A stretch of 64,000 nucleotides of DNA from Bacteroidota bacterium (GTDB lineage Bacteria; Bacteroidota; Bacteroidia; Chitinophagales; Chitinophagaceae). The notes below the pieces were generated by a model. That model did no database searches, was not told where the DNA came from, and saw only the letters and a program-made list of their open reading frames with translations. Position numbers and translations under genes: made by a program. This document shows, one piece after another, positions 18,568 through 28,070 of this stretch; the first letter of the stretch is position 1, and every line of letters starts with the position of its first letter. The stretch is from contig JAGWUV010000004.1 in NCBI GenBank assembly GCA_028875875.1, positions 54,112-118,111 of the forward strand, written 5' to 3'.

Positions 18568-21500
18568 ATGAAAATTAGACTTACTATGTTAAGCACTATT
18601 CTGTGCTTTCTATGCATGTTTTTGCATAGTTCTATTTTAGCTCAAAACAATTCAGCGGAAAAGAAAACAGTAACGGGAAAGATTACTGACGACAAAGGCG
18701 CTCCCATTGAAGGTGCTTCGGTCCAGATAAGAGGGAAGGCTATTGGTACGGTGACCAAAGCTGATGGAACCTTTTCTTTATCCGCTGATGAAAAAAGTAC
18801 TTTGGTAATTTCTGCTACCGGCTATACTTCTCAGGAAGTGCAGGTGAAACAAACCACGCATTTTGCTATTAAGTTGGTAGCTTCTACAAGTGCCCTTGAT
18901 GAAGTTGTGGTGATTGGTTATGGTACTGTAAAAAAGAAAGATGTAACAGGAGCTGTAGCTGGTATCGGTCAGCAGGAACTTAAATCTAGGCCCGTTACAG
19001 ACGCCTTGCAGGCAATGCAAGGAAAGGTGGCAGGTGTAGACATTTCTTCAAATGAAAGGCCCGGAACTGTTGGAAGTATCAACATCCGCGGTGTCCGCTC
19101 TCTTACTGCTTCAAACTCGCCGCTCTTCGTTGTTGATGGTATTCCATTGATGACGGGTGGTATTGAGAATATAAACCCTAACGATATCGAATCTATCGAT
19201 ATCTTAAAAGATGCATCAGCTACCGCCATCTACGGTTCACGTGGTGCTAATGGTGTTGTGATCGTAACCACTAAACAAGGTAAAGCGGGTAAAGTAACAT
19301 TAAGTGTTAGTCATGCAACTACTTTAGAAAATTTACAGGATAGTAATCCTGGATTCTCAGCCGGTGATTACATTGATTTTCGCCGCTGGGCTTATTACTA
19401 TTCTAATCCCTCTGCATATCCCCGTGGCGACATGCCCAATATTGCTAATGACCAGAAAATATTCTTAGCAACCAGCGACCCTTCTGCATGGGCCAATATT
19501 GCTAAAGGATGGTCCGGTGGTTCATGGGATGGCTCTAAAGTTGCAACAACGGATTGGAAAGGAATGGTTAAACAACAAGGTGTTACTACCAATAATTTAT
19601 TGAGTGTAAGCGGTGGTTCTGACAAAGTGAAAGCTTATGGTTCTTTTGGTTACTTAAGTAATACAGGTACAATAAAAGGACAATCATTCATCAGGTACAC
19701 AGCAAAATCAAGTGTGGACATTACAGCTACCAAATGGTTTTCTATGGGTTCTAACGTAAATGTTACCTACAGTGTACAGGAGTATGGTCAGTCTCAAACG
19801 AATATCGGAACAATTGGTACACCAGCTTCGGGTTTATATGAATCCGCAAGGTCTCTCTTCCCTTATGCAGTTCCATATGATTCTTTAGGAAACAGAATCC
19901 TTTATCCGGGAGGTGATGTGGCATTTAAAAATGTTGCCGATGAGTGGAATTATAACAGGGATCAGCGTGTAACGCTACGTGCATTCGGAAGCTTTTATAC
20001 TCAAGTGAATTTTGGTTCCATATTTCCTTTCCTGAAGGGATTGAGGTATAGAATGAATTTTGGTCCTGATTTTTCTTTATACCGTGATGGAATTTATATT
20101 GATGCTAACTCTGTTGCCAGTGGTGGTTCGAGTTATGCATCATTATCTAAGAATCAAACATTCTCTTACACTTTAGATAACCTGTTATACTACGACAAAA
20201 CAATTGGTAAACATAGCTTCGGTGTTACTTTGTTACAGAGCCAAACAGCTTATAACAGCGAAGGAAGCGGCCTTGCAGCAAAGGGAATTCCTTTCTCTTC
20301 ACAGTTATGGAACGCACTTACCCAAACCAATATTCCTACTGCGGCGTTGAGCAGCTACAACTCTTCTTTAACAGAAATGCAGTTATTATCTTACATGGCC
20401 AGGGTTAACTATAGTTATGCAGATAAATACCTGTTAACAGTTTCTGCACGTTCAGATGGCGCATCGCAACTTGCAGCTGGACATAAGTACTCATTATTCC
20501 CTTCAGCAGCATTGGCATGGAGGATCAGTAAAGAGAAATTTATGAAAGCTAATTGGGTAAATGATCTGAAATTAAGATTAGGAGCCGGTGTAACGGGTAA
20601 CTCTGCTATCAGTGCCTATGCTACCCAAGGTGCAGTAACACCAATTTTCTATCCTTATCTTTCTTCTATCACAGCTGGAACAACACCTAGTAGTGTGCTA
20701 GCTAACCAAGGCTTAGGCTGGGAGAAAACAGCGCAGTATAATCTGGGTATAGATTTCTCCTTATTTAAGAGAAGGGTATCAGGTTCAATTGATGTGTACA
20801 CTTCTAATACCACAGATTTATTGATGCAACGTAATATCCCTACCGTTACAGGTTTTACTACTACTTATGCGAATGTGGGGCAAACGGCTAATAATGGTTT
20901 CGATATCAGCCTGAATACGGTAAATATCAATAAAAAGGATTTTCAATGGAACACAACGTTGAATGTATCATGGCAGAAAGAACATATCGTTTCTCTTTCT
21001 AACGGAAAGCAGGATGATATTAATAATAACTGGTTTATTGGTCAACCTATCGGCGTAATTTATGGGTATGCTTCTGCAGGTTTATGGCATGTAGGCGATT
21101 CAACACAAATGAAAGCCTTTAATGCTAATGGTCATAAGTTCTCAGCCGGTAATGTTAGGCCTGTTGATCAAAACGGCGATAATAAAATTGATGCTAATAA
21201 CGATCGTGTAATTATTGGTTATACAAGACCACGGTGGATTGTAGGTATGACCAACACTTTTGAATATAAAGGATTTGAGTTATCCATTTTCTTATATGGC
21301 CGCTTAAGATATATGTATAATACAGGTGGTGAAGCTGAAGTAGGTCGTTCTAATCAAAGAAAGATTAATTATTATACTGAGAATAATCAAAATGCAGAAT
21401 ATCAGAAACCTATTTATTCAACAGGAACAGGTGATCCTTATTTCGCATCATTAGGTTATAGGGAGGCTTCGTTTATTAAGATCAGGAATATTTCGCTGGG

Positions 21501-21672
21501 ATATAACTTCAACGGAAAAACATTGGCAAAAGCTGGTATGTCAAACTTGAAAGCTTATTTACAGGTTGCCAATCCCGGGATGCTATTCTCAAAAATCAGC
21601 TGGATCGATATGGATGTAGTTAGTTCTACATGGAATCGTGGAATTACATTCGGAATTAATGCATCATTTTAA
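18568..21672 (+). CDS. SusC/RagA TonB-dependent outer-membrane receptor
   Basis: A complete 1034-residue SusC protein. It has a Sec signal (residues 1-25, ending SILAQ), a carboxypeptidase-D-regulatory-like domain (about 33-110, GKITDDKGAPIEGASVQIRG), a TonB-box-like region before LDEVVVIGYGTVKK, a plug domain (VDGIPLMTGG, IESIDILKDASATAIYGSRG) and a 22-strand-type barrel ending in FGINASF. It starts the second glycan-uptake locus and is followed 26 bp later by its SusD partner. There is no N-terminal extension for anti-sigma signalling. The substrate is unknown; the GH105 gene downstream points to a uronic-acid-containing glycan. Confidence 0.96.
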   Translation: MKIRLTMLSTILCFLCMFLHSSILAQNNSAEKKTVTGKITDDKGAPIEGASVQIRGKAIGTVTKADGTFSLSADEKSTLVISATGYTSQEVQVKQTTHFAIKLVASTSALDEVVVIGYGTVKKKDVTGAVAGIGQQELKSRPVTDALQAMQGKVAGVDISSNERPGTVGSINIRGVRSLTASNSPLFVVDGIPLMTGGIENINPNDIESIDILKDASATAIYGSRGANGVVIVTTKQGKAGKVTLSVSHATTLENLQDSNPGFSAGDYIDFRRWAYYYSNPSAYPRGDMPNIANDQKIFLATSDPSAWANIAKGWSGGSWDGSKVATTDWKGMVKQQGVTTNNLLSVSGGSDKVKAYGSFGYLSNTGTIKGQSFIRYTAKSSVDITATKWFSMGSNVNVTYSVQEYGQSQTNIGTIGTPASGLYESARSLFPYAVPYDSLGNRILYPGGDVAFKNVADEWNYNRDQRVTLRAFGSFYTQVNFGSIFPFLKGLRYRMNFGPDFSLYRDGIYIDANSVASGGSSYASLSKNQTFSYTLDNLLYYDKTIGKHSFGVTLLQSQTAYNSEGSGLAAKGIPFSSQLWNALTQTNIPTAALSSYNSSLTEMQLLSYMARVNYSYADKYLLTVSARSDGASQLAAGHKYSLFPSAALAWRISKEKFMKANWVNDLKLRLGAGVTGNSAISAYATQGAVTPIFYPYLSSITAGTTPSSVLANQGLGWEKTAQYNLGIDFSLFKRRVSGSIDVYTSNTTDLLMQRNIPTVTGFTTTYANVGQTANNGFDISLNTVNINKKDFQWNTTLNVSWQKEHIVSLSNGKQDDINNNWFIGQPIGVIYGYASAGLWHVGDSTQMKAFNANGHKFSAGNVRPVDQNGDNKIDANNDRVIIGYTRPRWIVGMTNTFEYKGFELSIFLYGRLRYMYNTGGEAEVGRSNQRKINYYTENNQNAEYQKPIYSTGTGDPYFASLGYREASFIKIRNISLGYNFNGKTLAKAGMSNLKAYLQVANPGMLFSKISWIDMDVVSSTWNRGITFGINASF

Positions 21673-21698
21673 TTACAAACCAAATTTAACAGGAAGCC

Positions 21699-23654
21699 AT
21701 GCGTATAAATAAATTATTTACCGGCATAATAGTAGTTGCAGGTGTAATGCTTACATCATCCTGCAGAAAGAATTTCTTAGATGAAAATCTAACTACAGCA
21801 AGAAGTTTAGCTTATTATAAAACTGATGAAGGTATACAGTCTTTAGTAACTGGTACCTACTTTCAGGTATTTAATACCCCCTTCAATGGTGAGTGGATGT
21901 TTTGTAACACCAATTATGGCACAGATGAATTTCGCGTAGGTGGCGATAACTCGAATGGTGTTTGGAATGCATATGATGCAGGGTTAGCTTCTATCATCCC
22001 GGCTGTAAATAGTAATACAGCTGCTGCAAACCTGCAATGGGATAATTTATATATCGGTATTGGGGATGCAAACCTTATCATTCAGAATGCAACGGCCAGT
22101 ACCTCTACTTCTGATGCGATTAAAAAAACAGCATTGGGTGAAGGCTATTTTTTGCGGGCTTACAACTACCTGAGACTGGTAAGTCAGTTTGGTGGTGTGC
22201 CATTAAAGCTTAAACCCAGTACCAGCGTAGAACTGGAGTTTACAAGAGCTACGCCTAAAGATGTATGTGCCCAGGTGATCTCAGATTTTACACAAGCATA
22301 TAATCTGTTGTCTAATGTTGGCGCACCTGCCAAGATTACTAAAGATGCTGCGGCGCATTATCTTGCTAAAGCTTATTTGTTTCGTGCCAGCGAGATCAAT
22401 GATTCGTGGAATTCTTCCACTAAAGCTGCCGACTTAGCAGCGATAGGACCTTTGTGTGATGCAGTTATTGCTAATCATCCTTTAACGCCACAGTTCGCTG
22501 ATCTTTGGAAATATACAGGTCCTGATGGAGCGAATGAAAAATTATCTGAGCTCATTTTATCTGCACAATTTACTGCAGATCCTTCTGCCAGTGGTAATAA
22601 CACGCAGCATTTGTATTACGATGCCCGTTATGATGATTTACCTCAAATGCAACGCGATGTTACAGGTGACAGGCCTTTCAGTCGTTTAGCTACTTCGTAC
22701 TTTCTTTATAGAGCTTACGATATGGTTAATGATTCCAGGTTTTGGAAGAGCTTCAGAACCAAACACAGATTAAACAAAGCTGCCGGTTCTTATTATGTGA
22801 ATGGCGATCTGGGAATTATGTTTGTGATCAATCAACCAGGTGATAATCGTTTTGCTAAGTATAAGTTGAACGATGTTGTAACCTATAGTAAAACAGGTAA
22901 AACCATACCCAATGTGTATGTGGCCTATCCAACCGGAGTTACTAATGACGGAGCTTTGTATGCCGATGTGAGATTTCCTTCTTGCAGCAAATTCATGGAT
23001 GGTTCAAGAACAGCCTTGAATGATGTAAGAGGGTTACGTGATATCATTTTGGCCCGTTCTGCAGAAACGTATCTTATCGCCGCTGAAGCTAAGATTCGGT
23101 TAGCCAATCTTGGTACAGGTTCATATGCGGATGCTTTACCCTATATAAATGCAGTAAGAAACCGTGCTACTTATAAAAGTGGGGAAGATCGTTCTGCTTA
23201 TTATGATGGTGGTGGCGCATTGGGTGCGTCTATTTCCGGTCAAAGTCCAAGCATCAATTCATTTATGGCTGAGAATTCTTATTACGAATCGAATAATATT
23301 CCTGTTGTAACTTCTTCAACAGATTTAACGGTAACCAGCACTTCTGCTTTACCTGCTCAAGATGAAAATATCATCAGTACTTTAGGTTATACAAGTGCAT
23401 ATGACAGGATGATGTGTTTCTTATTAGATGAGCGTGCCCGTGAATTGTGCGGTGAGTTCAAGAGGTGGGAGGACCTGTCTCGTACTAAAACATTGGTGGT
23501 AAGAGCAAAAGCTTTTAACCCTGATGCCGCACCAAATATCAAAGATTATCATTGTTTAAGGCCAATTCCTCAAACTTATCTTGATGGTATTCAGGCTAGT
23601 GGTTCAGCGTTAACGCCTACTCAAAAGCAGGCGCAACAGAATCCGGGGTATTAA
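21699..23654 (+). CDS. SusD/RagB surface glycan-binding lipoprotein
   Basis: A 651-residue SusD-family lipoprotein, longer than many members. The signal peptide ends in the lipobox LTSSC (Cys23). The TPR-like core shows ALGEGYFLRAYNYLRLVSQFGGVPL, and the C-terminal region shows FLLDERARELCGEFKRWEDLSR and an NPGY ending. An insertion of roughly 60 residues (about 510-570, rich in Ser, Thr and Tyr) precedes the terminal signature and probably shapes the glycan-binding face. It is paired with the SusC gene 26 bp upstream. Confidence 0.95.
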   Translation: MRINKLFTGIIVVAGVMLTSSCRKNFLDENLTTARSLAYYKTDEGIQSLVTGTYFQVFNTPFNGEWMFCNTNYGTDEFRVGGDNSNGVWNAYDAGLASIIPAVNSNTAAANLQWDNLYIGIGDANLIIQNATASTSTSDAIKKTALGEGYFLRAYNYLRLVSQFGGVPLKLKPSTSVELEFTRATPKDVCAQVISDFTQAYNLLSNVGAPAKITKDAAAHYLAKAYLFRASEINDSWNSSTKAADLAAIGPLCDAVIANHPLTPQFADLWKYTGPDGANEKLSELILSAQFTADPSASGNNTQHLYYDARYDDLPQMQRDVTGDRPFSRLATSYFLYRAYDMVNDSRFWKSFRTKHRLNKAAGSYYVNGDLGIMFVINQPGDNRFAKYKLNDVVTYSKTGKTIPNVYVAYPTGVTNDGALYADVRFPSCSKFMDGSRTALNDVRGLRDIILARSAETYLIAAEAKIRLANLGTGSYADALPYINAVRNRATYKSGEDRSAYYDGGGALGASISGQSPSINSFMAENSYYESNNIPVVTSSTDLTVTSTSALPAQDENIISTLGYTSAYDRMMCFLLDERARELCGEFKRWEDLSRTKTLVVRAKAFNPDAAPNIKDYHCLRPIPQTYLDGIQASGSALTPTQKQAQQNPGY

Positions 23655-23992
23655 TCAGTAATTCGAATTCAGGTAGATGCTTATGAATTTATACAAGTGA
23701 AATTGATTGTCATAGTTATACAACAGAAATTAAATTTTTATGCTTGTGTAACTATGATATTTCAAAAATATTTTTAGTTGTCCCTGATTTTGAATATTTG
23801 ACATTTGTAAAGTTGAAATGAACAATGTTCTTAGTAATGAATGGATGACTAAAATGAAAATCGTTTTTCGCATACAGCAATTTAAGACGGCTCGGCTCTT
23901 TTGCGCTGAGCCTATTTTATAATCGTAAATTATTTGTGAGTAGCAGCATTATAATTTTTATGCTTCAACTACATCAACCTAAACTAAACATT
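23655..23992. other. 338-bp intergenic region with two hairpins
   Basis: The region between SusD and the GH105 gene holds no gene. An imperfect 14-bp stem (23710-23723 with 23744-23757, one G-T pair) and a GGCTC/GAGCC hairpin followed by TATTTTAT (23894-23919) are visible. Together they could end the SusC/SusD transcript, leaving GH105 with its own promoter in the remaining 70 bp. Confidence 0.5.
23710..23757 (+). terminator. Long-stem hairpin downstream of SusD
   Basis: TCATAGTTATACAA (23710-23723) pairs with TTGTGTAACTATGA (23744-23757) around a 20-nt loop. The following AT-rich stretch (TATTTCAAAAATATTTTT) would allow release, although there is no pure T-run. Confidence 0.45.
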
Positions 23993-25354
23993 ATGGATAA
24001 GGTGAGGATGCAAACAGTTAAATTAGGCATCGGAGTTTGCCTGTTTCTTTTATCAATAAATACTGGTGTTTTGGCACAACATAAACTAACTGATGGTAGC
24101 GCTCCTTTGCATACATTACAACCGGATTATCCTGTTCCTTACACTATACCTACAATTACAGCGATTACTAAAAAACTGGATGAAGTATATAACTATCTGA
24201 ATGCTGTTACTCCTTTTCAACTAATTAACAAACAATCCGGACAAGAAGTAGCATTGGCAGATGTTGATACAAATACTGTTTTTAAAAAAGGTGAGTTCAG
24301 GTTAACGAGTTACGAATGGGGAGTCACTTATGCCGGTATGCTTGCAGCCGGTATAGTAACAGGTGATAAGAAGTTTACTAACTATTCGAAGAAGAGGTTA
24401 GAATTTATGGCAGATGCCCTGCCTTATCTCAAAAAAGTATATCAGCAGTATCCTTCCGGATCGAACCCTTTGAAGTCTGTTATCGATCCTCAGGCTTTAG
24501 ATGATGCAGGTGCTATGTGTGCTGCCATTATCAAAACACTACAGGAAGGTGGACGCCAGAATTTAAAAATATTATCAGATAATTTCATTCATTATATTTC
24601 TGAAAAGCAATATCGTTTATCAGATGGGACATTGGCGAGAGAAAGACCGCAGCATAATACATTATGGCTGGATGATTTATTTATGAGTGTACCTGCACTG
24701 GCGCAGCAGGGAAAACTAACAGGGGAAAGTAAATATTTTAACGATGCTGTTCAACAGATGCTACAGTTTTCTGAACGAATGTTCAATAAAGAAAAAAATA
24801 TTTATATGCACGGATGGTCTGAATCAATGAACGAACATCCGCAGTTTCATTGGGCAAGGGCCAACGGTTGGGCTATTATGGCGATGGTAGAATTATTAGA
24901 TGTGTTGCCTGAAACACATCCTTTGAAAACTAAAATTATACATCAGTTACAGTTGCATGTAAAGGGATTAGCATCTTATCAGTCTGATAAAGGTTTTTGG
25001 CATCAGTTACTTGATAGGAATGATTCTTACCTTGAAACATCTGCAACTGCTATTTACTGTTATGCTATAGCAAAAGCAATTAATCATCAATGGATAGACG
25101 CGAAAGCTTACGCTCCAATGTGTGTATTGGCCTGGAATGCGGTGAGTACAAAAATTAATCAGGATGGTCAGGTAGAAGGTACTTGTGTAGGAACCGGTAT
25201 GGGATTTGAGCCGGCTTTTTATTATCACAGGCCAGTTAGTGTATATGCGGCGCATGGATACGGCCCCGTTTTATTGGCTGGTGCGGAGATGATACAGCTT
25301 TTACAAAAACATAAATTTAGTCTTAATGATATGGCTCTTCAGTTGATCAATTAA
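23993..25354 (+). CDS. GH105/GH88-type unsaturated uronyl hydrolase
   Basis: A 453-residue secreted (alpha/alpha)6-barrel enzyme. The ATG at 23993 places the Sec signal correctly (ending GVLAQ); in-frame starts at 23936 and 23960 would only lengthen the leader. Seen: LTSYEWGVTYAGMLAAG, the Asp pair in QALDDAGAMCAAI (about residue 170), WLDDLFMSVPALA (Asp227/228, the likely catalytic position), FHWARANGWAIMAMVELL and YLETSATAIYCYAIAKAI. Known: GH105 enzymes remove the 4,5-unsaturated uronic acid from lyase-cleaved pectin or other uronic-acid glycans. It follows the second SusC/SusD pair and converges on the gluconate-dehydrogenase-like gene. Confidence 0.9.
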   Translation: MDKVRMQTVKLGIGVCLFLLSINTGVLAQHKLTDGSAPLHTLQPDYPVPYTIPTITAITKKLDEVYNYLNAVTPFQLINKQSGQEVALADVDTNTVFKKGEFRLTSYEWGVTYAGMLAAGIVTGDKKFTNYSKKRLEFMADALPYLKKVYQQYPSGSNPLKSVIDPQALDDAGAMCAAIIKTLQEGGRQNLKILSDNFIHYISEKQYRLSDGTLARERPQHNTLWLDDLFMSVPALAQQGKLTGESKYFNDAVQQMLQFSERMFNKEKNIYMHGWSESMNEHPQFHWARANGWAIMAMVELLDVLPETHPLKTKIIHQLQLHVKGLASYQSDKGFWHQLLDRNDSYLETSATAIYCYAIAKAINHQWIDAKAYAPMCVLAWNAVSTKINQDGQVEGTCVGTGMGFEPAFYYHRPVSVYAAHGYGPVLLAGAEMIQLLQKHKFSLNDMALQLIN

Positions 25355-25390
25355 GAGATATAATACAGCTTATAGCTCTTATAAAGTGAA

Positions 25391-25416
25391 ACTGAGTAAA
25401 TGTTATTTTACTCAGT
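25391..25416. terminator. Perfect 10-bp dyad between convergent genes
   Basis: ACTGAGTAAA (25391-25400) pairs with TTTACTCAGT (25407-25416) around a 6-nt loop. It lies between the GH105 gene and the convergent minus-strand gene and overlaps that gene's stop codon, so it may serve both directions. Neither side has a strong T-run. Confidence 0.5.
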
Positions 25417-26001
25417 CCATGAATTTTGATTATGTAAAGGCATGCAGGCTATAAATTTACCGGGAACAGGATCGTATGCTAAATATTCTTTTCCTATTTT
25501 TTCGCTCGTAAAATAACCTGTTAGAACCAGTGTTTTTATTCTGCGATAAAATGTAAGCTGTTTCGGATGTGCTTCTAAGGGCTTGCCCCACATAGTAAGA
25601 GGAAGAGGTGCAGACATTTTATCTAATTCAATAAGCATTTCTTCTTTATTTTTTTTGTTGCAGTCTTTGAAATCCTTCGAATACTTTTTGTTGCAAATTT
25701 TATCCAGTTCTTCAATGCCGTGTATAAACATTGCTTGATCTTCTTTGCTGAACAGTTGTTGTACTAAACGATCTATAAATTGAGGAATAGCTATATCCTT
25801 AGCACCTGGGCTTTGGGTTGTTGGACAAATGGTATCAGCTATTTCAGATATTGTTTCAGCCTGGTGCTTATTGAAGAAGACCGGATTCCAGTTTAAACTT
25901 GAACTTGATTGGCAGGATGCAAGTAAATCTGCAATCAATGTTACTGAAACGGTATAGCCTACTAAAAAGGTAGTATTTTTTATATAATCTCTTCTGTTCA
26001 T
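25408..26001 (-). CDS. Gluconate 2-dehydrogenase subunit 3-like protein
   Basis: A 197-residue protein of the gluconate 2-dehydrogenase subunit 3 family, the small partner of membrane or periplasmic GMC-type FAD dehydrogenases. It starts MNRRDYIKNTTFLVGYTVSV with a twin-arginine-like leader and a Cys at residue 30 (LLASCQ) that could be lipidated. The family region shows ETISEIADTICPTTQSPGAKDIAIPQFID. It lies 3 bp downstream of the GMC oxidoreductase reading frame on the same strand, so the two form the usual catalytic pair. Since the GMC gene is frameshifted here, this subunit may lack a functional partner. Confidence 0.88.
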   Translation of the reverse strand: MNRRDYIKNTTFLVGYTVSVTLIADLLASCQSSSSLNWNPVFFNKHQAETISEIADTICPTTQSPGAKDIAIPQFIDRLVQQLFSKEDQAMFIHGIEELDKICNKKYSKDFKDCNKKNKEEMLIELDKMSAPLPLTMWGKPLEAHPKQLTFYRRIKTLVLTGYFTSEKIGKEYLAYDPVPGKFIACMPLHNQNSWTE

Positions 26002-26004
26002 TTG

Positions 26005-27728
26005 TTAAAGATTATTTTTCTTTAATTCATTTACTGCGAAAGCTGCGGCTCTTGCTGTGAGTGCCATATAGGTTAGACTTGGATTGACAGAATTGGCAGA
26101 CGTCATACAGGAGCCATCCGTTATAAATACATTTGGTACAGTATGTATTTGATTATGCTCGTTTAAAACTGATGTCTTACTACTTTTCCCCATTCTTGCC
26201 GTTCCCATTTCGTGGATTGAATTACCCAACCCGGTAGGATTGTCAAAAGTCTTTATGTTTTTAAATCCTGCTCTCTCTAACATTTCTGCAGCGTCTTCTT
26301 TCATCTTTATCCTCATCTTCCATTCATTGTCTTTGAATCCGGCATCAAAAACCAATTGTGGTAAACCCCATTTATCTTTGAGTGTAGGATGAAGACTTAC
26401 TTTGTTAGCATGATAAGGTAACGTTTCTCCATAGCCCATAATACTCATTGTCCATGATCCCGGTTTCATAAGGTCATCCTTAAATTGAGCACCTACACCA
26501 ACAGCACTGCTGCCTCTGCTCCAATTGGCTCTTCCTGAATCTCCCTGGTAATTGAAGCTTCTGATAAAATTTGGATTCCTTGAATTGTTATCAATGTTGA
26601 TGTATTTCGGAATGAAGATACCTGCGGGCTTTCTCCCCTTGTAATAAAAATCTTCCAGGCCTTCAAATGAGCCAAGGGCACCAACATTGTGATGATGATC
26701 CATTAAGTTGTGCCCCAATTCTCCAGATTCATATTACCTAAGCCATTTGGGTATCTTTCAGATGTTGAGTTTAATAAGATTTGCGTACTGGCAACGGTAG
26801 AGGCACATACGAAAATCACTTTCGCATAAAATTCACTTTCCTTTAATGTTTCAGCATCAATAATTCTAACACCTCTAGCTTTATTTGTAGTCTTATCTAG
26901 AATAACGGAATGAACAATAGTATTTGGTCTGATGGTAAGATTACCTGTTTTATCAGCAGCAGGTAACGTTGCTGAATTGCTACTGAAGTAGGCGCCAAAT
27001 GGGCAACCTCTTCCACAACGATTTCTGTTTTGACATTCTCCTCTGCCTAATTCCTTGTGCCATGGTTTTGCCTCTGTAAGGTTGGCTACTCTTCCCATGA
27101 TAACATATCTATTCCCGTATTTCTTTTGAAGTTCTTCTGCAAAATGTTTTTCCAGGCAATTCATTTCAATGGGGCGTAGAAAATCGCCATCAGGCAAATG
27201 AGGTAGTCCCTTTTTTTCACCAGCTACGCCAATAAATCTTTCAACATAAGTATACCAGGGTTCAATGTCTTTGTACCTGATTGGCCAATCTACTGCAATC
27301 CCATCTCTGGCATTGGCTTCAAAATCCCGGTCCGCCCATCTGTATGTGTGCCTGCCCCAGGTAAGCGATCTGCCTCCGAGATGATTACCTCTAAACCAAT
27401 CGAACCTTTGTATCTCTTGGTAGGGGTTGTCAATATCATTAACAAAAAAATGTTTTGAGAATGCTGATATATACCCGCTTCTTGCTTGAATATGCTGTTG
27501 TTTTAAATCCTCATGTGATAACATTCCCCTGAATTCAAAATCCCAAGGGTCTTTATTCATGGTAGGATAGTCTTCTACATGATTTACCATTCTGCCTTTC
27601 TCGAGTACAAGTGTTTTTAAACCTTTCTCACATAATTCCTTTGCTGCCCATCCTCCAGAAATACCGGAGCCGATCACTATAGCGTCATACGTATTTGAAT
27701 TGTTGAGATTGATATTAAATCTACCCAT
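26005..27728 (-). pseudogene. GMC-family FAD oxidoreductase, interrupted by a single-base frameshift
   Basis: Two overlapping frames encode one protein. Frame one (27728 down to 26703, 341 codons) has the FAD motif IGSGISGGWAAKELCEKG, the GGRSLTWGRHTYRW segment and a cysteine cluster (CQNRNRCGRGCPFG), and ends abruptly at NLENWGTT. Frame two (26718 down to 26005) continues with GHNLMDHHHNVGALG and ends with the GMC_oxred_C signature (HEMGTARMGKS, SVNPSLTYMALTARAAAFAV). Restoring one base in the GGGG run at about 26707-26713 joins them into roughly 578 residues, a normal length. Frame two has no proper start of its own. Known: such enzymes oxidise sugar hydroxyls, including at C3 of glycosides, together with a subunit 3. 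It could be a true pseudogene or a sequencing error in the G-run. Confidence 0.85.
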
Positions 27729-28070
27729 TGATTATTGTTTAAAAATGTGTTCATGAATTTAGGTAATTAATTCATTGGAACTGCGGAAAAATATAGCTTG
27801 TTGATAGAAAAAATAGGAATTATTGTAAGCGATAAGTTTTGCAAAAAATGAGTATATAGTGTTTGATATACACTTTTAGAATAGCTCTTGTAATATTCAA
27901 AAAATATTTTTCTGAATCATTGGTTGTTAAACTTCTGAAATCCTTTGTAGTTGAGATTTTAGTAGCACTGCTATCTCTTGTTCAAATATTGATTTTGTTG
28001 TAAAAAAGTTCCTCTCTTACTGTGAGTTTTAAGTAAAAATAGAGTAATTTAAAAACCAAAATTACCATTC
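27729..28070. other. 342-bp divergent promoter region
   Basis: An AT-rich region between the minus-strand GMC gene and the plus-strand Gfo/Idh/MocA gene. No gene and no strong dyad are visible. It should hold promoters for both directions, but no exact TTTG/TAnnTTTG pair stands out. Confidence 0.5.

Noticed and set aside
26005..26718. A separate 237-aa oxidoreductase gene
   Set aside because: It begins in mid-domain (GHNLMDHH) without a proper start and completes the upstream GMC frame, so it is the second half of one frameshifted gene.
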